A stretch of 64,000 nucleotides of DNA, taken from positions 1 to 64,000 of the forward strand of contig JAXRKN010000043.1 of assembly GCA_038502055.1 (NCBI GenBank). The letters run 5' to 3'. Below, piece by piece: positions 15,101 to 26,838 of this stretch. The position numbers were made by a program, and so were the translations under genes. The notes beneath the pieces were generated by a model. That model ran no database searches. It saw only the letters and a list, made by a program, of their open reading frames with translations, and was not told the DNA's origin. How positions within the stretch are numbered: position 1 is the first letter of the stretch; every line of letters begins with the position of its first letter. The stretch is from Tanytarsus gracilentus. Its lineage: Eukaryota > Arthropoda > Insecta > Diptera > Chironomidae.

Positions 15101-16669
15101 TTCTTGAACTTTAAAAGTGGTCAATACAAAATTTAATATTCATAGAAATTTTATGGACATTAGCTTATCAAATTTTGATGTGTAAGTGCAAAACGATGTG
15201 ATGAAAAAATTCATGTTTTATTACCAAAGTTTTACCTATATTTTTAAAAGCGCAAAGGAAAAGTTTTCTTTCTTTTCAAGCTTAAGTTTTAAAAATAAAC
15301 AATTTTTTAACTCAAACTTTAACAATATTGCTCATGCTCAGTTCTCATAAAACCCGAAAAATAAAAAATTTCCATTGGAAATCAATGCAATTTGTCTCGT
15401 TTTAACTTGGATCGACTCGATGCCATCGAGTGTTGAATAGCAAAATCCTTATCGCTTGTTAACAGCAACTGCATTTTTCTCTATATGTGCTATAGAGTTT
15501 GAGGGCCAGTACTGATGATGATGTCTTAGCTTAGAGATTTTCTCTCGTTCACTCTTCATTGGTGAGCACGCTTTTCTTGAGACAAGTTTGAAATGTTTGT
15601 AGTAGCGATTTCGAAGAGCAAGGAAGATTTACGATCGAAGAATTTACTCTCGATGTCCTTCAAAACTGTAAGAATTCTGTTTGCTTTAAAAAAATGATGG
15701 TCTACTGGTGAAAAGGATTTTATGCTGTCATTTTATTGAGCTCTTAAAGGAAACTTTTTACCTTAAGAACCCAATGTTCATATTTGAAAATTACATTTGT
15801 TTCCTATGAGAAATCTAAATATTTGTATATTACCACTAGCAAAGTGTTCATTAATTTTCCATCACAAAAGTGTCTTTTTTATGATTCATCAGAGCAGAAA
15901 TAACGAGTGCGTGTCCAAAAAGACTGTCACTTTACTTTACTTATGCTAAGCATTATGCCAGATACCTAATAAAAATTTTTTAGTTAATATTTCATCGATA
16001 GATTAAAATAATTGATTTTGTTCGTGAAAGCAAACGAGAGAAGAATAAAAAAAATTCAATTCTTATATTACGAAGCTGGGAAGATTTTAGCAAGCTTGCA
16101 ATCTGGACATCATGGTTCATGTTGCCGAGTTTTTCGTGTGTTGCGAAAAGTTTAATTGATTGCTATTTATTCTTGCATTGTACAATACTAATGACTGTGG
16201 AGGCTGTGCTAAAACGCAACCATTAAGCTTATTATGGAACTATTTTGAAAATTTCACTTTTTATAATTTATTGGTATTTATGCATTGTCAATCTCAAACG
16301 GATATCTGCTTTAAATAAATTTAATATTAATTTTAAACATTTCATAAACAAAACCCAAATTTTCGGTTCATCTTTAAAAAAATTCTGTCCTCCTTTTAAT
16401 AAGTTCCATTTTATTTTTCTTGTTTGAAATTTGAAGATTTAAGTCGATTTTATAGTGCTAATTATTTTTCGAATAATCTTCAATTAAATTTTATAGCCAC
16501 GCCACAAAATTCTACCTAAGTTGAATAAAATTTTATTATTTTTAAAAAAAAATAAGTGAAAATTAAAATTTCTCCTAAATTCTCATTGGATGAATAAAAT
16601 TTAATTTAGAAAAATCGGAAAATTTTATTAATATTTTGAGGAAAAATGAAATTTTTAAATTTTCGCACA
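12181..16669. other. Intergenic, no gene recognised
   Basis: Unique A+T-rich sequence follows the satellite. Short open frames at 13582-13785 and 14747-14977 show no signal peptide, domain or splice structure and were not called. A (TC)12 microsatellite lies at 14932-14956. Confidence 0.7.
14932..14956. repeat. (TC)n microsatellite
   Basis: About twelve uninterrupted TC dinucleotides in otherwise non-repetitive intergenic sequence. Confidence 0.95.
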
Positions 16670-17934
16670 TCACTCATCGAGTTTGTAAACTTTATAAATG
16701 TCATTGTCGTATAAAATTGTATTTGAATAATTGACATCGCCATCACTTCCAAGATTTTCATATTTTATAACTTTAATATAGTAAAGAGTTATAAGCACAA
16801 GAAAAACGGCTTGCACCAAGAGAATGGTTGAAAGATAGCTTCCAAGAAAAAAGTTTGATATTCCTTGGGCATTTACCTTTAAAGACTTTTCTGTTGTTAC
16901 CTCGGAAAAGATTGTAGATTTAAATAAATTTTCAACATAATATTGTACGTCCAGATTACAGTTGCTGGTTATCAACCTTTTTCCATCATGTTTCTTTCCA
17001 AAAGTCAAAATCTCCTGACTGTTTGCAATTGTGTATTTGTCGACACAAAGTTCACTCAATTGCAACAAATAGTCTAAAATACTGACCGGGAACACTTTCA
17101 AACGGTTGCCCTCAATATATAAGCTTTTGAGTTTGACATTATTTTTGAAAATTTCAACAGGGAGCAACTCTATTAAGTTTGAGTTTAAATTCAACTTCTC
17201 AATTCCTCTCAGCTCGCTGAATGTTTCCCGGTACATGTCAACGAGTTTACAGCTGTTCAGTGTTAGCCGTTTTAACGATTCACACTTTAAAAATGGTTTG
17301 GATTTGGGAAGCTCAATTGAATTTTGTGACAGTTGTAATTCCTCAAAATTTCTCAATTTACTGAACGTCAGATAATGAAGAATTTTTAACTTGTTTTCGG
17401 TTAAATTCAAGAAACGAAGATTGTGATTCGATTCGAAAGCATCAGAGTCAATTGCGTTTATTTGGTTTTCGCTCAGATCGAGTGACATTATTTCAGACAT
17501 AGCTGTGAAATGCCGGTTTTGAATTTTTGTAAAACCGCATCCTTTGCACGACATCTCTTTCAGAGTTTCATGCTCCAAAATCTGCTCATTTCCGATTTTA
17601 TTAAAATTTGGATTGAAATTCAATTGAATAGTTTCCAAGCTTTTCTGCTTCCGGATGTCCTGCATGTCTGGCGGGCTGATGGAGGTTATTAAATTGTAGC
17701 TGAGATCAATTTTCGTCCAATTGTCAAACATCTCCAACTCCTCGATTTTTATGCTTGTTAAATTACAGTTGCTTTTGTTCAGAATCATCATATTGCTAAA
17801 AAAAAATTTAAATTCCATTTAACATATTCATTCTATTCTGTGGTGTAAAATAATTGTTCGACTCACCAGACACAGCAGTGATTGTAGAAAGTTAAAATAG
17901 TGACTATTATGAAAGTTTTTTTAACTTTTTCCAT
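16670..17934 (-). CDS. Secreted/type I membrane leucine-rich-repeat protein, 2 exons
   Basis: Two exons: 17867-17934 (ATG at 17934) and 16670-17795, joined across a 71-bp GT-AG intron (donor GTGAGT, acceptor after a T run), giving 397 residues. Exon 1 supplies a hydrophobic signal peptide beginning MEKVKKTFIIVTILTF, and exon 2 continues in frame (TG|C). Residues ~30-300 hold LRRs with LxxLxLxxN cores, e.g. MSLDLSENQINAI, LRFLNLTENKLKIL, IEKLNLNSNLIELL and LKSLYIEGNRL. A single membrane helix lies at about 341-363, followed by a 34-residue cytoplasmic tail. Starting at the ATG inside exon 2 would lose the signal peptide. The layout resembles insect extracellular LRR receptors or immune LRR proteins, but no specific orthologue is recognised. 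A decayed relative lies 9 kb away on the same strand. Confidence 0.88.
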
Positions 17935-18527
17935 CGAAAAAAAACTATACATCTCAATACTTTTCAAGCGTTGCAGCTAATACTGTCGTATTTTATTTTT
18001 TAGTGTGAGTTTTTTCTTCATTTTTTATCAGAAATTTCGATAAGATAGATAGTGAGAATAATTTAGGTGTCTATCTCCTCGGTATTTTTACCTGGACTCT
18101 CCCGATTTTTATAATAAAATTTCCAAGAAATAAAAAATTATACAATATGTTAGTGTTTACAGTAAAAATTAAGAAAAATAGCTCAAAATAATAAGATAGA
18201 GAGAGTGGAGTCTGAGAATCTTGGAAATTACCAAGTGTACAGTAAATAATTAATTTCTTATTTTCGTGTTCACTTTGAAAAAAAATATTTCAACACTTGA
18301 ACAGAGCAGAGGCTAATAAAAAAATGTGCCTTTTTAGAAAAAAAAAGTTTAAATAAATTAAAAAGGAAAAAATGTACAAATTATGAAAAATGAAAAGGCC
18401 GAGACTCTTGGGTGAATAAAAAGTTTTTTTCATAAAGAGTAAAACTTTTTGGTTTTCTTAATGAGTGGAGCAACATTTTTATTGAAAAACTTTTTGGTTC
18501 TTTTTTGACAAATAAGAAAAACGCAAA
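17935..18527. other. Intergenic between the LRR gene and an unrecognised ORF
   Basis: Upstream region of the minus-strand LRR gene. Apart from the TATA-like site, no structure was seen. No polyadenylation signal for the neighbouring ORF could be singled out from many A-rich runs. Confidence 0.5.
18106..18113 (-). promoter_or_regulatory. Candidate TATA box for the LRR gene
   Basis: TATAAAAA on the minus strand lies about 170 bases upstream of the start codon at 17934. It fits an insect core promoter with a moderate 5' leader. A+T richness makes chance matches common. Confidence 0.3.
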
Positions 18528-18932
18528 TTAAGGTTGAAATTTTTCTTGCTGCAAAATCGAGAGCATAATGTTTTGGACAAACACGGCCCGGCAGGTTTTT
18601 TCACTGTCAGTTATCTCAAGAGAATTTTCATCGATATTTTTCGAACTGTCCACTAGAAACATGAAGCGTCCCTTGCCATTTTCGTCCCCTTTATTTTTCT
18701 TCTCCGAGGAATCGTTCTCATCTGCTTTTTTTGACAATCTCAAAAAGTCGAATAATTTCGGTTGCGAATAACTCACTGGACCGCAAATATTTATTTGCAT
18801 ACGAAACCCAAAATTATTTCTGGTTGGTTGCTGTGACGGCATTGGGTTTGAGTGCGAAATAATGATGGAATCCGAAGACAGAAATATTTGTCGTGATCTT
18901 GACCCGCACTGAGAATTTGAACCATTTTTCAT
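18528..18932 (-). CDS. Hypothetical protein, 134 residues
   Basis: A single open frame runs from an ATG at 18932 to a TAA at 18528. The product has a Ser/Asn-rich start, a central segment FGFRMQINICGPVSYSQP, a charged Lys/Glu/Asp-rich stretch (~residues 67-87) and a hydrophobic-containing C-terminus. There is no signal peptide or membrane helix and only three cysteines. It is longer than most spurious frames here, and a TATAAAAA lies upstream on the same strand (19041-19048). No family is recognised. It may be a single-exon gene, one exon of a larger gene, or chance. It shares orientation with the downstream LRR gene 0.6 kb away. Confidence 0.4.
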   Translation of the reverse strand: MKNGSNSQCGSRSRQIFLSSDSIIISHSNPMPSQQPTRNNFGFRMQINICGPVSYSQPKLFDFLRLSKKADENDSSEKKNKGDENGKGRFMFLVDSSKNIDENSLEITDSEKTCRAVFVQNIMLSILQQEKFQP

Positions 18933-20786
18933 ATCTTATTTAAGTTACAAATTAAAATTTCGATTGGTTACTTTGAATTTGTTTAGGCCTCTAGGTAAAA
19001 ATTTAGTAATAAATATTCCAGTCAAAAGCCAAGTGGAAATTTTTTATATCTGGGAAAAACTTCTGTGAGGGAAAAAAATCTCTTAAATTGAAAGCGATCA
19101 TTTTTCATTTTGACATCATTGCATCAAAATCCTTATCTGGGTGTAGCGGCGCAATTTTTTTAGTTCGTGAATTAAAAAAGAAAAATTAATTTTTAAAAAA
19201 TGACTTTGATAGATACTTATCTTATTTAGAAGGTAAAAATGTAAGATTATAAAGATTGTTAGTGATCGCAAAGTAACGTACAAACTAAGAGTGAGCATAT
19301 AAGCAGTGGGTTGTGCTAAAAACTAAAAAGTTTCTCTCTTTTCCTAAGAATCTAGCCGACAGCAGCACAATAAATCAAGTTTCAATTGCAAGACATATGA
19401 ATGAATGGATGTGAGTAAAAGAGAGGAAGAAGATAATCAGAAGAGAAAAAAAATCACTCATTCACAACTTTTGCTCTCGCTCATCACAATTCAGAGTGAT
19501 GTATCTATGAAACAGTTTACTTATGTTTTTAGCCTTCTAAGAAATGTACGCATAGATGTTGAAAAAATTTTGAATCAAAAAAGTTGAACACAACTATATA
19601 AAAAATTAATGAGACCTAATTAAGAATGTTTGCAACAGTCCAACATGAACGTCTTAAATTAATATTTTGCTGAGCAAATAATTAAAGCCAGTTTTGATCA
19701 CTATTCTTAGTAAGCTGTAGTTATATACTTATATGCATAGGCTGTTTCAGTGTGTTCATTTCTTTACAGTTATTTTCTCCTCTCGGCCTCACCACAACAC
19801 TATGCCGCTCATCATGTCTCTGGGAGGTGTGTCAGTTGATAATTTCTGTTGAATTACCGGCAACTTTACTACATACAAAACCTTTATTGTGTTCATATGG
19901 TATAAGTGCCAGGTAAAAAATAAATTAAGGGGATGACGATACATGTTTCCTTGAAAGAGTCAACCACGTGGTCGACATCACGCGCGCACATGCATAACAA
20001 AGAAAGTCTTGAGATGAACGTCAGTCGGTTATGCTTCTAAAAATACAAAATAAGCAAAGTGACGCAAGTACTAAATAGTTTGTTGTTAAATTTCAAAAAA
20101 AGAACTTAAACCATCGATATTTATTTTAATTACGTATATGATTAACAAATATATCCCTCAATTTTATCTCACGTGCAACAACGAAGAAAATTACATCATA
20201 CGATTCAATTCTCGCAACGTGCATTTCATTTATCTACCACTACAGTCTCAAAAAAAATAGTTTCTTTACATATGTAACACGCTTATCGTACGATATTCTA
20301 AAAGAAACTATCCCCTTAATTAAAGTCGTTATCAGAGAAGAGAGTGAAAAAGTGTTTTAAATGAATAAAAAGTGTGTGTGTGTGTGTTGTGTATAAATTG
20401 ACACCTTAATGAACGAAAAAAAAATTAAAAATTAAAAAACAATAAAATAATTTTATGTATGTGACGATCATTAAGCGCACGCAGAAAAAGATGAGTACAT
20501 GCTTAGAGCCATGATGCTATACAATGTTGAATGAAAAGCGTTACACGCGATGCAGCACGTTTTGTGTTTTTAACGACCAATAAGAAGGACCTCACATGAT
20601 TGTATAATGTGATGAGTCATGTATGATTATGAAAGAAAGTTGGGTTTTAACGTCGTAGTCAATATGGAAGTAGATCTTTCCTCTCAATCTTCCTTATAGA
20701 TCGAACGTCAAGACGATAAATTTATTTGTGTGTGTTTACAACATTTATTCTCCTTACTATCTCGGCTCTCGGCTCATGTATAAGTG
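18933..20786. other. Intergenic, upstream of the cysteine-rich gene
   Basis: No supported gene. The short open frames show no domain. A short (GT)n run lies near 20373-20387. The last few hundred bases would contain the promoter-proximal control region of the gene starting at 20787. Confidence 0.5.
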
Positions 20787-20794
20787 TATATAAA
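20787..20794 (+). promoter_or_regulatory. TATA box of the first cysteine-rich secreted gene
   Basis: TATATAAA lies about 275 bases upstream of the ATG at 21068. The expected transcription start near 20818 would leave a leader of about 250 bases. The second paralogue has a matching TATATAAG at 24005. Confidence 0.6.
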
Positions 20795-21067
20795 CACTTC
20801 TACTCCGATGCTCATTTTCAATTTCTCATTCATTCATAAAACGTAAAACGTCGCACAACACAATTTTTTCTTCTCTAGTGTGTCTCCCCGAAAAGAGAAA
20901 TATAAAGAAGAAATAGAAAAAACGTAAAGAAGTATTCGGAGAATAGACAAAAAATGCGTATAAAGTTAATGAAAAGTATCTAAACATATTCAGTGCTAAA
21001 AGAAAATTCAACACGTGTAGAGTCATATTGAAGAAATTTAATCAAGCAAATTCAAGAAGAGAAAAAA

Positions 21068-21572
21068 ATGGTCAGAATAGAACGATCGAGTATAGTCGCA
21101 TTAATTGCGACATTTTGTGTAGTTATGCTGCTCATTTCACACACCGAAGCTAATCCGTTGGATGTGAGTTAACCAATTGTTGCGCAAAGTTATGAAATTT
21201 GTACTCTCACTCACACCATCCAATTAAGTCGCTTTAACGTCATAAGTGCAAAAGAGGGTTAAAAATAATTTCATAACTATCGAATAATTAATGTAATTAA
21301 AAAAATTTCTCTATCTCTTGATCGATAATCAGACTTCAACAGAAGCATTCAGTGATTTGACAACACAAGTTATTACTACCACAACCCCAAAAGCTTGTCC
21401 TTACAATGGTGCCTGTGGCTGGGGCGTCTATGGCGAGAATAAAAAGAAAATTAAATATTTCATCAGGAATACCTGTACATGCCCCCCCGAGTTTGGCTGC
21501 TTGCTCGATGATGATGATCTAAGCTTGAGTGCATTTGTCTATAGCTGCAAAGAGAGGAAAGCATCAACTTAA
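21068..21572 (+). CDS. Small secreted six-cysteine protein A, 2 exons
   Basis: Exons 21068-21163 and 21333-21572 are joined across a 169-bp intron (donor GTGAGT, acceptor AATCAG) in phase 0, giving 111 residues. Exon 1 is almost wholly a signal peptide with a hydrophobic core (ALIATFCVVMLLISHTEA). Exon 2 has a short Thr-rich linker, then a compact domain with six cysteines: CPYNGAC, CTCPPEFGC and a final VYSC. The conserved core is W-x-VYG, then a DDLSLSAFVYSC motif. The paralogue at 24114 keeps the same cysteine spacing and exon structure, which strongly supports both models. An AATAAA at 21765 fits the transcript end. Extracellular action is inferred from the signal peptide; the function is unknown. 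The motif recalls uncharacterised arthropod secreted proteins. Confidence 0.9.
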
Positions 21573-21764
21573 CATCCTTAACATCATCTGACCTCGATCG
21601 CTCAATGTGAATTCGGCATGAAAAATCTTAAGACTTCACTTTTAATTTATTCGAAATGATTAGACTGTATAAGAGCTAGAAATTATCATCACAATAGTGC
21701 GACATTTTTTTGTGTATTAGATATTTAAGAGCAGTTTTTCTGTGTGAAGCAAGCAAATATTAAA

Positions 21765-21770
21765 AATAAA
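21765..21770 (+). terminator. Polyadenylation signal AATAAA
   Basis: AATAAA about 190 bases after the stop codon of the cysteine-rich gene at 21068-21572, in a short A-rich 3' region. Confidence 0.55.
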
Positions 21771-24004
21771 GAAAAAATCAGGAAGCTTTATAGCAAAGTG
21801 CCAGAAAAAAGTGATTTTTCATTACCCTGCGGCTTGTGATCATGACGCGATAATGAGTAGGTGTGTGTCATCGACGAAAATGACTTTGTAATAATTTTCT
21901 ACTGCGGAGATTTTTTAAGTTGCTCCCAATAACGGCGAAATGACGTACGTCGACTGATTGGAAAACGAGAAGTCAAATTGTCTATAGCTATGAGGTTAAG
22001 GGCTCGACTTTTTCTCAATACCATATTGAACAAAACTGAACATAAACGTTTTCTTTGTCAACACAGTATGTACTCATTCATCCACTTTTCGTGACGCCGT
22101 GACACCGGAAATTTTCTCAATTCTCACAGCTTGATTTCTCCAATTTAAATACAAAGTTGTGCATATATAATGAATTAGATGATATTCTTTTAATTAAACG
22201 TGCACCGAACAAATTGAGGAATTTATTTCGAATTTGCATGAATGATTTCCTTCTTCTTTTTACTTAATTGTTATTTTTTGAAAAAGTGTATAAAATAATT
22301 TTCATCGCATCGCAATAAGTCAATCAGACTTTGACTGTTGCATGTATTAAATAGATAAATATTTCATATATATATGTAATTATTGATTCCAATGTGTCAA
22401 TAAGTTTGTTTGCACAAAATGATAACATGAAATAATTTATTTAAATTTTTAGAAATTTCATGTCGTACTTTAGTTTTTACATTGTCGTAACGTCGGAGCC
22501 GATAGCGCAGATATACCCTTATTCGCGTTCCTAATTTTTATTTAGTCCAAGAAATTTTCGAAGCGAGATCATTTTCATGTTCCGAGCGTTACAAGTAATT
22601 AAAATTTTCTTCAAAATAATTTTCACATAGAGAGCGTCATGTGAAGCGTTGAAAATTTTTGTATGCGCGTGGTCGAGTTTAAATAATTTAGTCTTAGCCA
22701 AAACACTATTTTTTAGTATGTTATCGTGCACGCCTCTCCTTTCAGAAGTCGAGTCTCGAATGTCAAAATAAAGTTAATATCTTTATTTTTAAATAGATAG
22801 ATTCAAAAAACATCATTAAATTTTTGCTCAATCGGATAATTAACATTAACAAGCATCTCTTAATTAAATGCTCGGAACGTACTCATTTGCAGATAATTAC
22901 GCAAGCTGAAGTAAATTGTTGTGTTGAAAACTCATCTCATTGCAGTTTCACTCATTTGCGTTTGTCACAAATCGCGATGAGAAACTTGCACCTGCTCTAA
23001 TTTCTCGGTAGACATTTTGGCAGACGTTGAATCTTCGCTCTCTTACTATTTATATTCCCTTCAATTTTTGTCGCGCGGCTATTTTTAGGAGAAAAAGTTT
23101 ACACTGCTTCACCTTTCAAAACAGTGAAAATTTCATGCCAAGTTTTTCCTCAATTTACTTTTGTTTAAAAAAATTCAATGTAAACCTCTTATTGTTTGTT
23201 CACATGATTTTTTGTGAGTCACAAGATTTTGAAAAATACTATTCCCGTCTAGACACTTAAAACGCTGAGAAAACGAAAATTACCTCACAAATATTTCGTT
23301 GAATCAAAACAGAGCATTGAAAATTTTCTTTTTCGAGTAGGCGCAAACGAAATGTTTGTAGATTTGACTTTTTTTGATCTTTAGTGTCGAATAAATTACG
23401 ACGCAATTCAGTAGAGACGCATTAATGTTCATAATTTTGACTTTATCACCCTATGTTTCACTTTGCTGATAAGAAATGAGTGCATACATTATGATGCAGG
23501 CGTCAAACGTGATTTTATTTTTACTGTGTTTTGAACCCTCCATGACTCAACTTACTAACAAATTTTTACTTGAACGAGAAATTAAAAAATCATTCATAAA
23601 AAAATCTGATTAAGCTGCATTTTGTAGGCGCCAATAAAATCTGACTTTGAGCAATTAAATGTGTATGAATAATGGCTATGCTCCAGGTTATCGCTGTCGA
23701 CAGGATGTGATGCCCAAAAATTTGAAAAATTGCAGTTCATTCTCTCTCTCTCTCCCTCTCTTTCTCTCTTTTGTTGATGAGAATTTGTGCGTAGAAAATG
23801 TTTTTGAAGAAAAATATGAGAGTCAATTAGTTTGTACAGTAAACTTCAACAGTTACATATTTAGCTTATTAATCAGTGCGCTTTTCCAATGACGCAAGTC
23901 ATCAGCAAATATTTACGAGAGAATTTATGTTCAATTCCATAGTATACGTCTATGTCAGTAAAAATTCTGGAATTGAGAGTGAAAGAAAGAGAGCGAGTGT
24001 CATG
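21771..24004. other. Intergenic spacer between the tandem paralogues
   Basis: No gene recognised. It contains an imperfect TC-rich run at about 23739-23770. Short open frames (22531-22731 minus; 23027-23260 and 23659-23892 plus) lack domain or splice support. Confidence 0.55.
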
Positions 24005-24012
24005 TATATAAG
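24005..24012 (+). promoter_or_regulatory. TATA box of the second cysteine-rich secreted gene
   Basis: TATATAAG lies about 110 bases upstream of the ATG at 24114. A TCATT initiator-like match lies near 24041, about 30 bases downstream. Confidence 0.55.
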
Positions 24013-24113
24013 AATGATTGAGATGATTTCCTTTCTTAAATCATTGTTCATTTTATTCATAAATTTCACCAGATCAACAAGTCGTCCTGAAAGTGCTCCA
24101 GAAAATTAATATA

Positions 24114-24932
24114 ATGGACTATAAACTTGTTTTACCTATATACCTAACAATTATTTTTGTGGTGGCCACCATTATAGCGAGCGATAGTGTAAGAAAGTTT
24201 TTATTAAATTACTCGTATTATCTTTCATTCGTATTATCTTTAATTATCACTTCCTAATTGCTCCAAAAAAGTTAATTTAAAGATAAATTACTCGTGTCAT
24301 TCGTATTTTATTGGCCTCAAAAGAAATTGTATTTTTTTATCAAAAAAAAACTATTGAAAACTTTTGAGCTTGCGTGATTTAATAAATTGGCGCCGCCAAG
24401 TAACGAACAAAAGCGAACATATTTTTTGATTAAAGTGAAAGAGCGTTCTTGAAAAGTGTCGAGAATTAGAATCGACACTATGTAATTTATTGGGCCAGGC
24501 AGCATTGAGAGCTATTTGAAGAATTTGTTTGTCATACATAGCTTAATAAATTGAATTAGGAATTTTCTTTATTTGGAGAAGCACATTTTGCGTCTCATTC
24601 ATGTTAAACACTTGACACTTGTAAACCACTAAAAACAGAATTATTTTTTGAATAATTTTGCAATTCAAATATTTGTCCATTTAATATAGAGCTCGACCAC
24701 ACCTTTACCGGTCACCACCACTGTAAGTTTTTGTGAAGAGCGAACAGCGTGCAAGTGGAAGGTTTATGGAAAAAACCAGTACAAGCGGGTCGATTTGATA
24801 ATTCCAACCAAGCATTGCGTTTGCAGTGATGTTATGGACTGCAGTTTTAGTGAGGATAATCTATCGATGGGGGCTTTTGTTTATCGGTGCATTCCAAAAA
24901 TTCAGCCAAACAACACACTGATAACAAATTAA
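24114..24932 (+). CDS. Small secreted six-cysteine protein B, 2 exons, paralogue of A
   Basis: Exons 24114-24188 and 24690-24932 are joined across a 501-bp intron (donor GTAAGA, acceptor AATATAG) in phase 0, giving 105 residues. Exon 1 encodes a signal peptide (hydrophobic core LPIYLTIIFVVATIIA). Exon 2 has a Thr-rich linker followed by CEERTACKWKVYG, HCVCSDVMDC and DNLSMGAFVYRC. This matches paralogue A in all six cysteines, the W-x-VYG core and the D-x-LS-x-x-AFVY-x-C end, although overall identity is modest. The signal peptides and introns differ, so the duplication is not recent. The model was rebuilt from splice sites because no long ATG-initiated frame covers it. An AATAAA lies at 25033. 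The function is unknown. Confidence 0.88.
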
Positions 24933-25032
24933 TTTTACACGCTCTTATAATTAGTATTAATTTTTTTCATTCAACAGAATATATTCATTCATGAAATCGT
25001 ACAATAATTGTGCACATTCAAGCGAAGAAAAA

Positions 25033-25038
25033 AATAAA
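25033..25038 (+). terminator. Polyadenylation signal AATAAA
   Basis: AATAAA about 100 bases after the stop codon of the second cysteine-rich gene. Confidence 0.5.
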
Positions 25039-25340
25039 GAATTGATTAAAAATAAACAAATGTCTGACAACGTTTAAAAATTATTAGTGATTAATTGTTG
25101 GATCATAGTGGATTGGGCGGGTTCGTTTTAATAATTGTCGAGACAATACTAGATTTTAAAAAAAAATACTTTTTGTCTATTTTGCGCTAATTATAAATTC
25201 GCATAATTAAAATTCAACCAAGAATTCAAAAAATCAAAAAAGTTTTGAAAACTTCAAAAAATCAAAATTTCAAAAAAACATTAAAAATTACAAAAATTCC
25301 AAAAAAATTTAAAATGATGAAAAATTTGAAAAAAACCTTA

Positions 25341-26315
25341 TTCTTTTACGGGGTGGGACATTTTGCCCTGTGACATTTTCCTCACCAAAATCCGTGGGAA
25401 GGGCAAAAAAAATATAGGGTCATTTGCCGGGGCAATTTGCCCACATATTTGACCATGCCCACATATTTTGCAAATTTTGCCCTCACTGACCAGGACAAAT
25501 TGACCCTATATTTTTTGCCCACAGACAATTTGCCCATAAATTATTTAATTGAAAATTAATTTAATTTTTTTTTAATTTTTCATACTAAGTCTACTAATCA
25601 CTATGATATTTTAAAGAGAAACAAGTGATTTTTATTTTGCACCTATTGGAACTTCTTGAGTATCCATACTAAAAATTTTTAACTGAAAGTGATAAAACAC
25701 CGAATTGCTTTTTAATCTAAATAAATTTTAAACTATTAATGTTTTTGTTTGCTTTTCTTTCGAGGATATTAAGCACTTCCTGCAGATAAAAAATTTATAA
25801 TGCTTTAAAAATTGTTAATGTTCTTCATGAACAGGTCAACAAGCAGATTTTTATCTTAAAAGAATCAAAAGTCATGGCAAAATAAAAATACCCTCTGGAA
25901 TCTTCGGAAATTTTTGAATTTTTTTCTTTTCTGTTTGAGAGCAGACTGCTCCACACTATGAATGCTAGATGTTCATGTGATACATCAATAGATGCAGAGA
26001 AAAAAGAGAAAAAAGCCAAAAATAGGCAAAAAGTAAATCTAAAAATTTTCCGTATTAGCTCGATAAAAACTTTAAATTATTTCAATTAATTTATATTTTG
26101 AAAAAAAAATATTTATGGGCAATTTGTCCATGGGAAAAAATTAGGTCAATTTGTCCGGGCAATTTGCCCACAGATTTGACCTGCCCACAAATTTTGAAAT
26201 TTTGCCCTCATTTGACCATGGACAAATTGACCCTTATTTTTTTTGCCCTTGCCCACAGATTGTGGGTGTGGGCACAATGTCACAGGGGCAAAATGTCACA
26301 GAGTCTTCTTTTACG
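25341..26315. mobile_element. Foldback / Mutator-like non-autonomous element with 10-bp target duplication
   Basis: The element body is 25351-26305 (955 bp), flanked by identical direct repeats TTCTTTTACG at 25341-25350 and 26306-26315. Both ends carry long imperfect inverted repeats of about 200 bp (to ~25550 and from ~26105). They share GACATTTTGCCC and TGTGACATT near the ends, then clustered TTGCCC/GGGCAA words. The interior (~25560-26100) is plain A+T-rich DNA with no transposase. Long terminal inverted repeats with a 9-11 bp duplication are characteristic of Mutator-like and Drosophila foldback elements; the superfamily assignment is inference. Open frames at 26098-26420 are by-products of the right repeat. 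Confidence 0.85.
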
Positions 26316-26477
26316 TGTTTAAAATTATATCGCGATGAAAACTTTAATAGTACCTTACATTTAATTTGCGTTATTAATGCTTATAAAAAATTTCATAATC
26401 TCCCGAACAGAAAAACATGACATAGAGTAAAAATAAAATTTATTATCAGAAACAAAGTACTTTTATGGACATCAAAT

Positions 26478-26660
26478 CTATAGAGGATTTTCGGCTTCAT
26501 TAAATTTACGGTTCATGATTCGTAAACGAACTGAGCTGTGTTTGCCGTAAATACTATACATTACTGCCAAAACTGACGCAATGAAGAGTAAAAATATCAG
26601 AAAGTTAAATGACAATAAAAACTTAGTTTCTTCTATTAGCGCTGTCATCTCCATAAACAC
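26478..26660 (-). pseudogene. Membrane-helix ORF, probable displaced C-terminus of the LRR pseudogene
   Basis: Sixty residues from 26660. A short polar start is followed by a strong hydrophobic helix (LSFNFLIFLLFIASVLAVMY) and a 27-residue basic tail. The intact LRR gene ends in the same way, with one helix and a ~34-residue tail. This ORF lies just downstream of the decayed LRR fragments on the same strand, separated by a dispersed repeat at 26659-26774. It is best read as the detached membrane anchor of that gene; a separate micropeptide gene is possible. Confidence 0.4.
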
Positions 26661-26774
26661 TATATATAGTTATATGAACAGTATATATAGTTGTTGGCGA
26701 TAAAAAACAAATGATGACTACGATTGAGTAATTGGGAAAAAAATGGTTGCTGAGATGAAACTTATTGTATTGAA
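26659..26774 (-). repeat. Dispersed repeat fragment, shared with 38980-39098
   Basis: About 115 bases closely match 38980-39098, including paired TATATATAGT words, TTGTTGGCGATA and GCTGAGATGAAACTTATTGT. At 38 kb the same sequence is the interior of a dispersed-family copy. Here it sits between the LRR body and the membrane-helix segment of the decayed LRR gene. Confidence 0.85.
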
Positions 26775-26838
26775 ATTAGTTATCAACGTGTTGTAATAAA
26801 AGTTGAATTGGTGGAATTAAAGTTGGTTTTAATGCAAC

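Noticed and set aside
16245..17692. Plus-strand frames of 60-89 residues at 16245, 17106 and 17510
   Set aside because: Those at 17106 and 17510 are antisense shadows of the LRR gene; that at 16245 shows no domain or splice support.
22490..22525. tRNA-like stretch GCCGATAGCGCAGATA
   Set aside because: It resembles an internal promoter A box, but there is no matching B box at the right distance and no cloverleaf.
26098..26420. Two overlapping plus-strand open frames
   Set aside because: They translate the right arm of the foldback element; their composition follows the GCCC/GGGCA word repeats.
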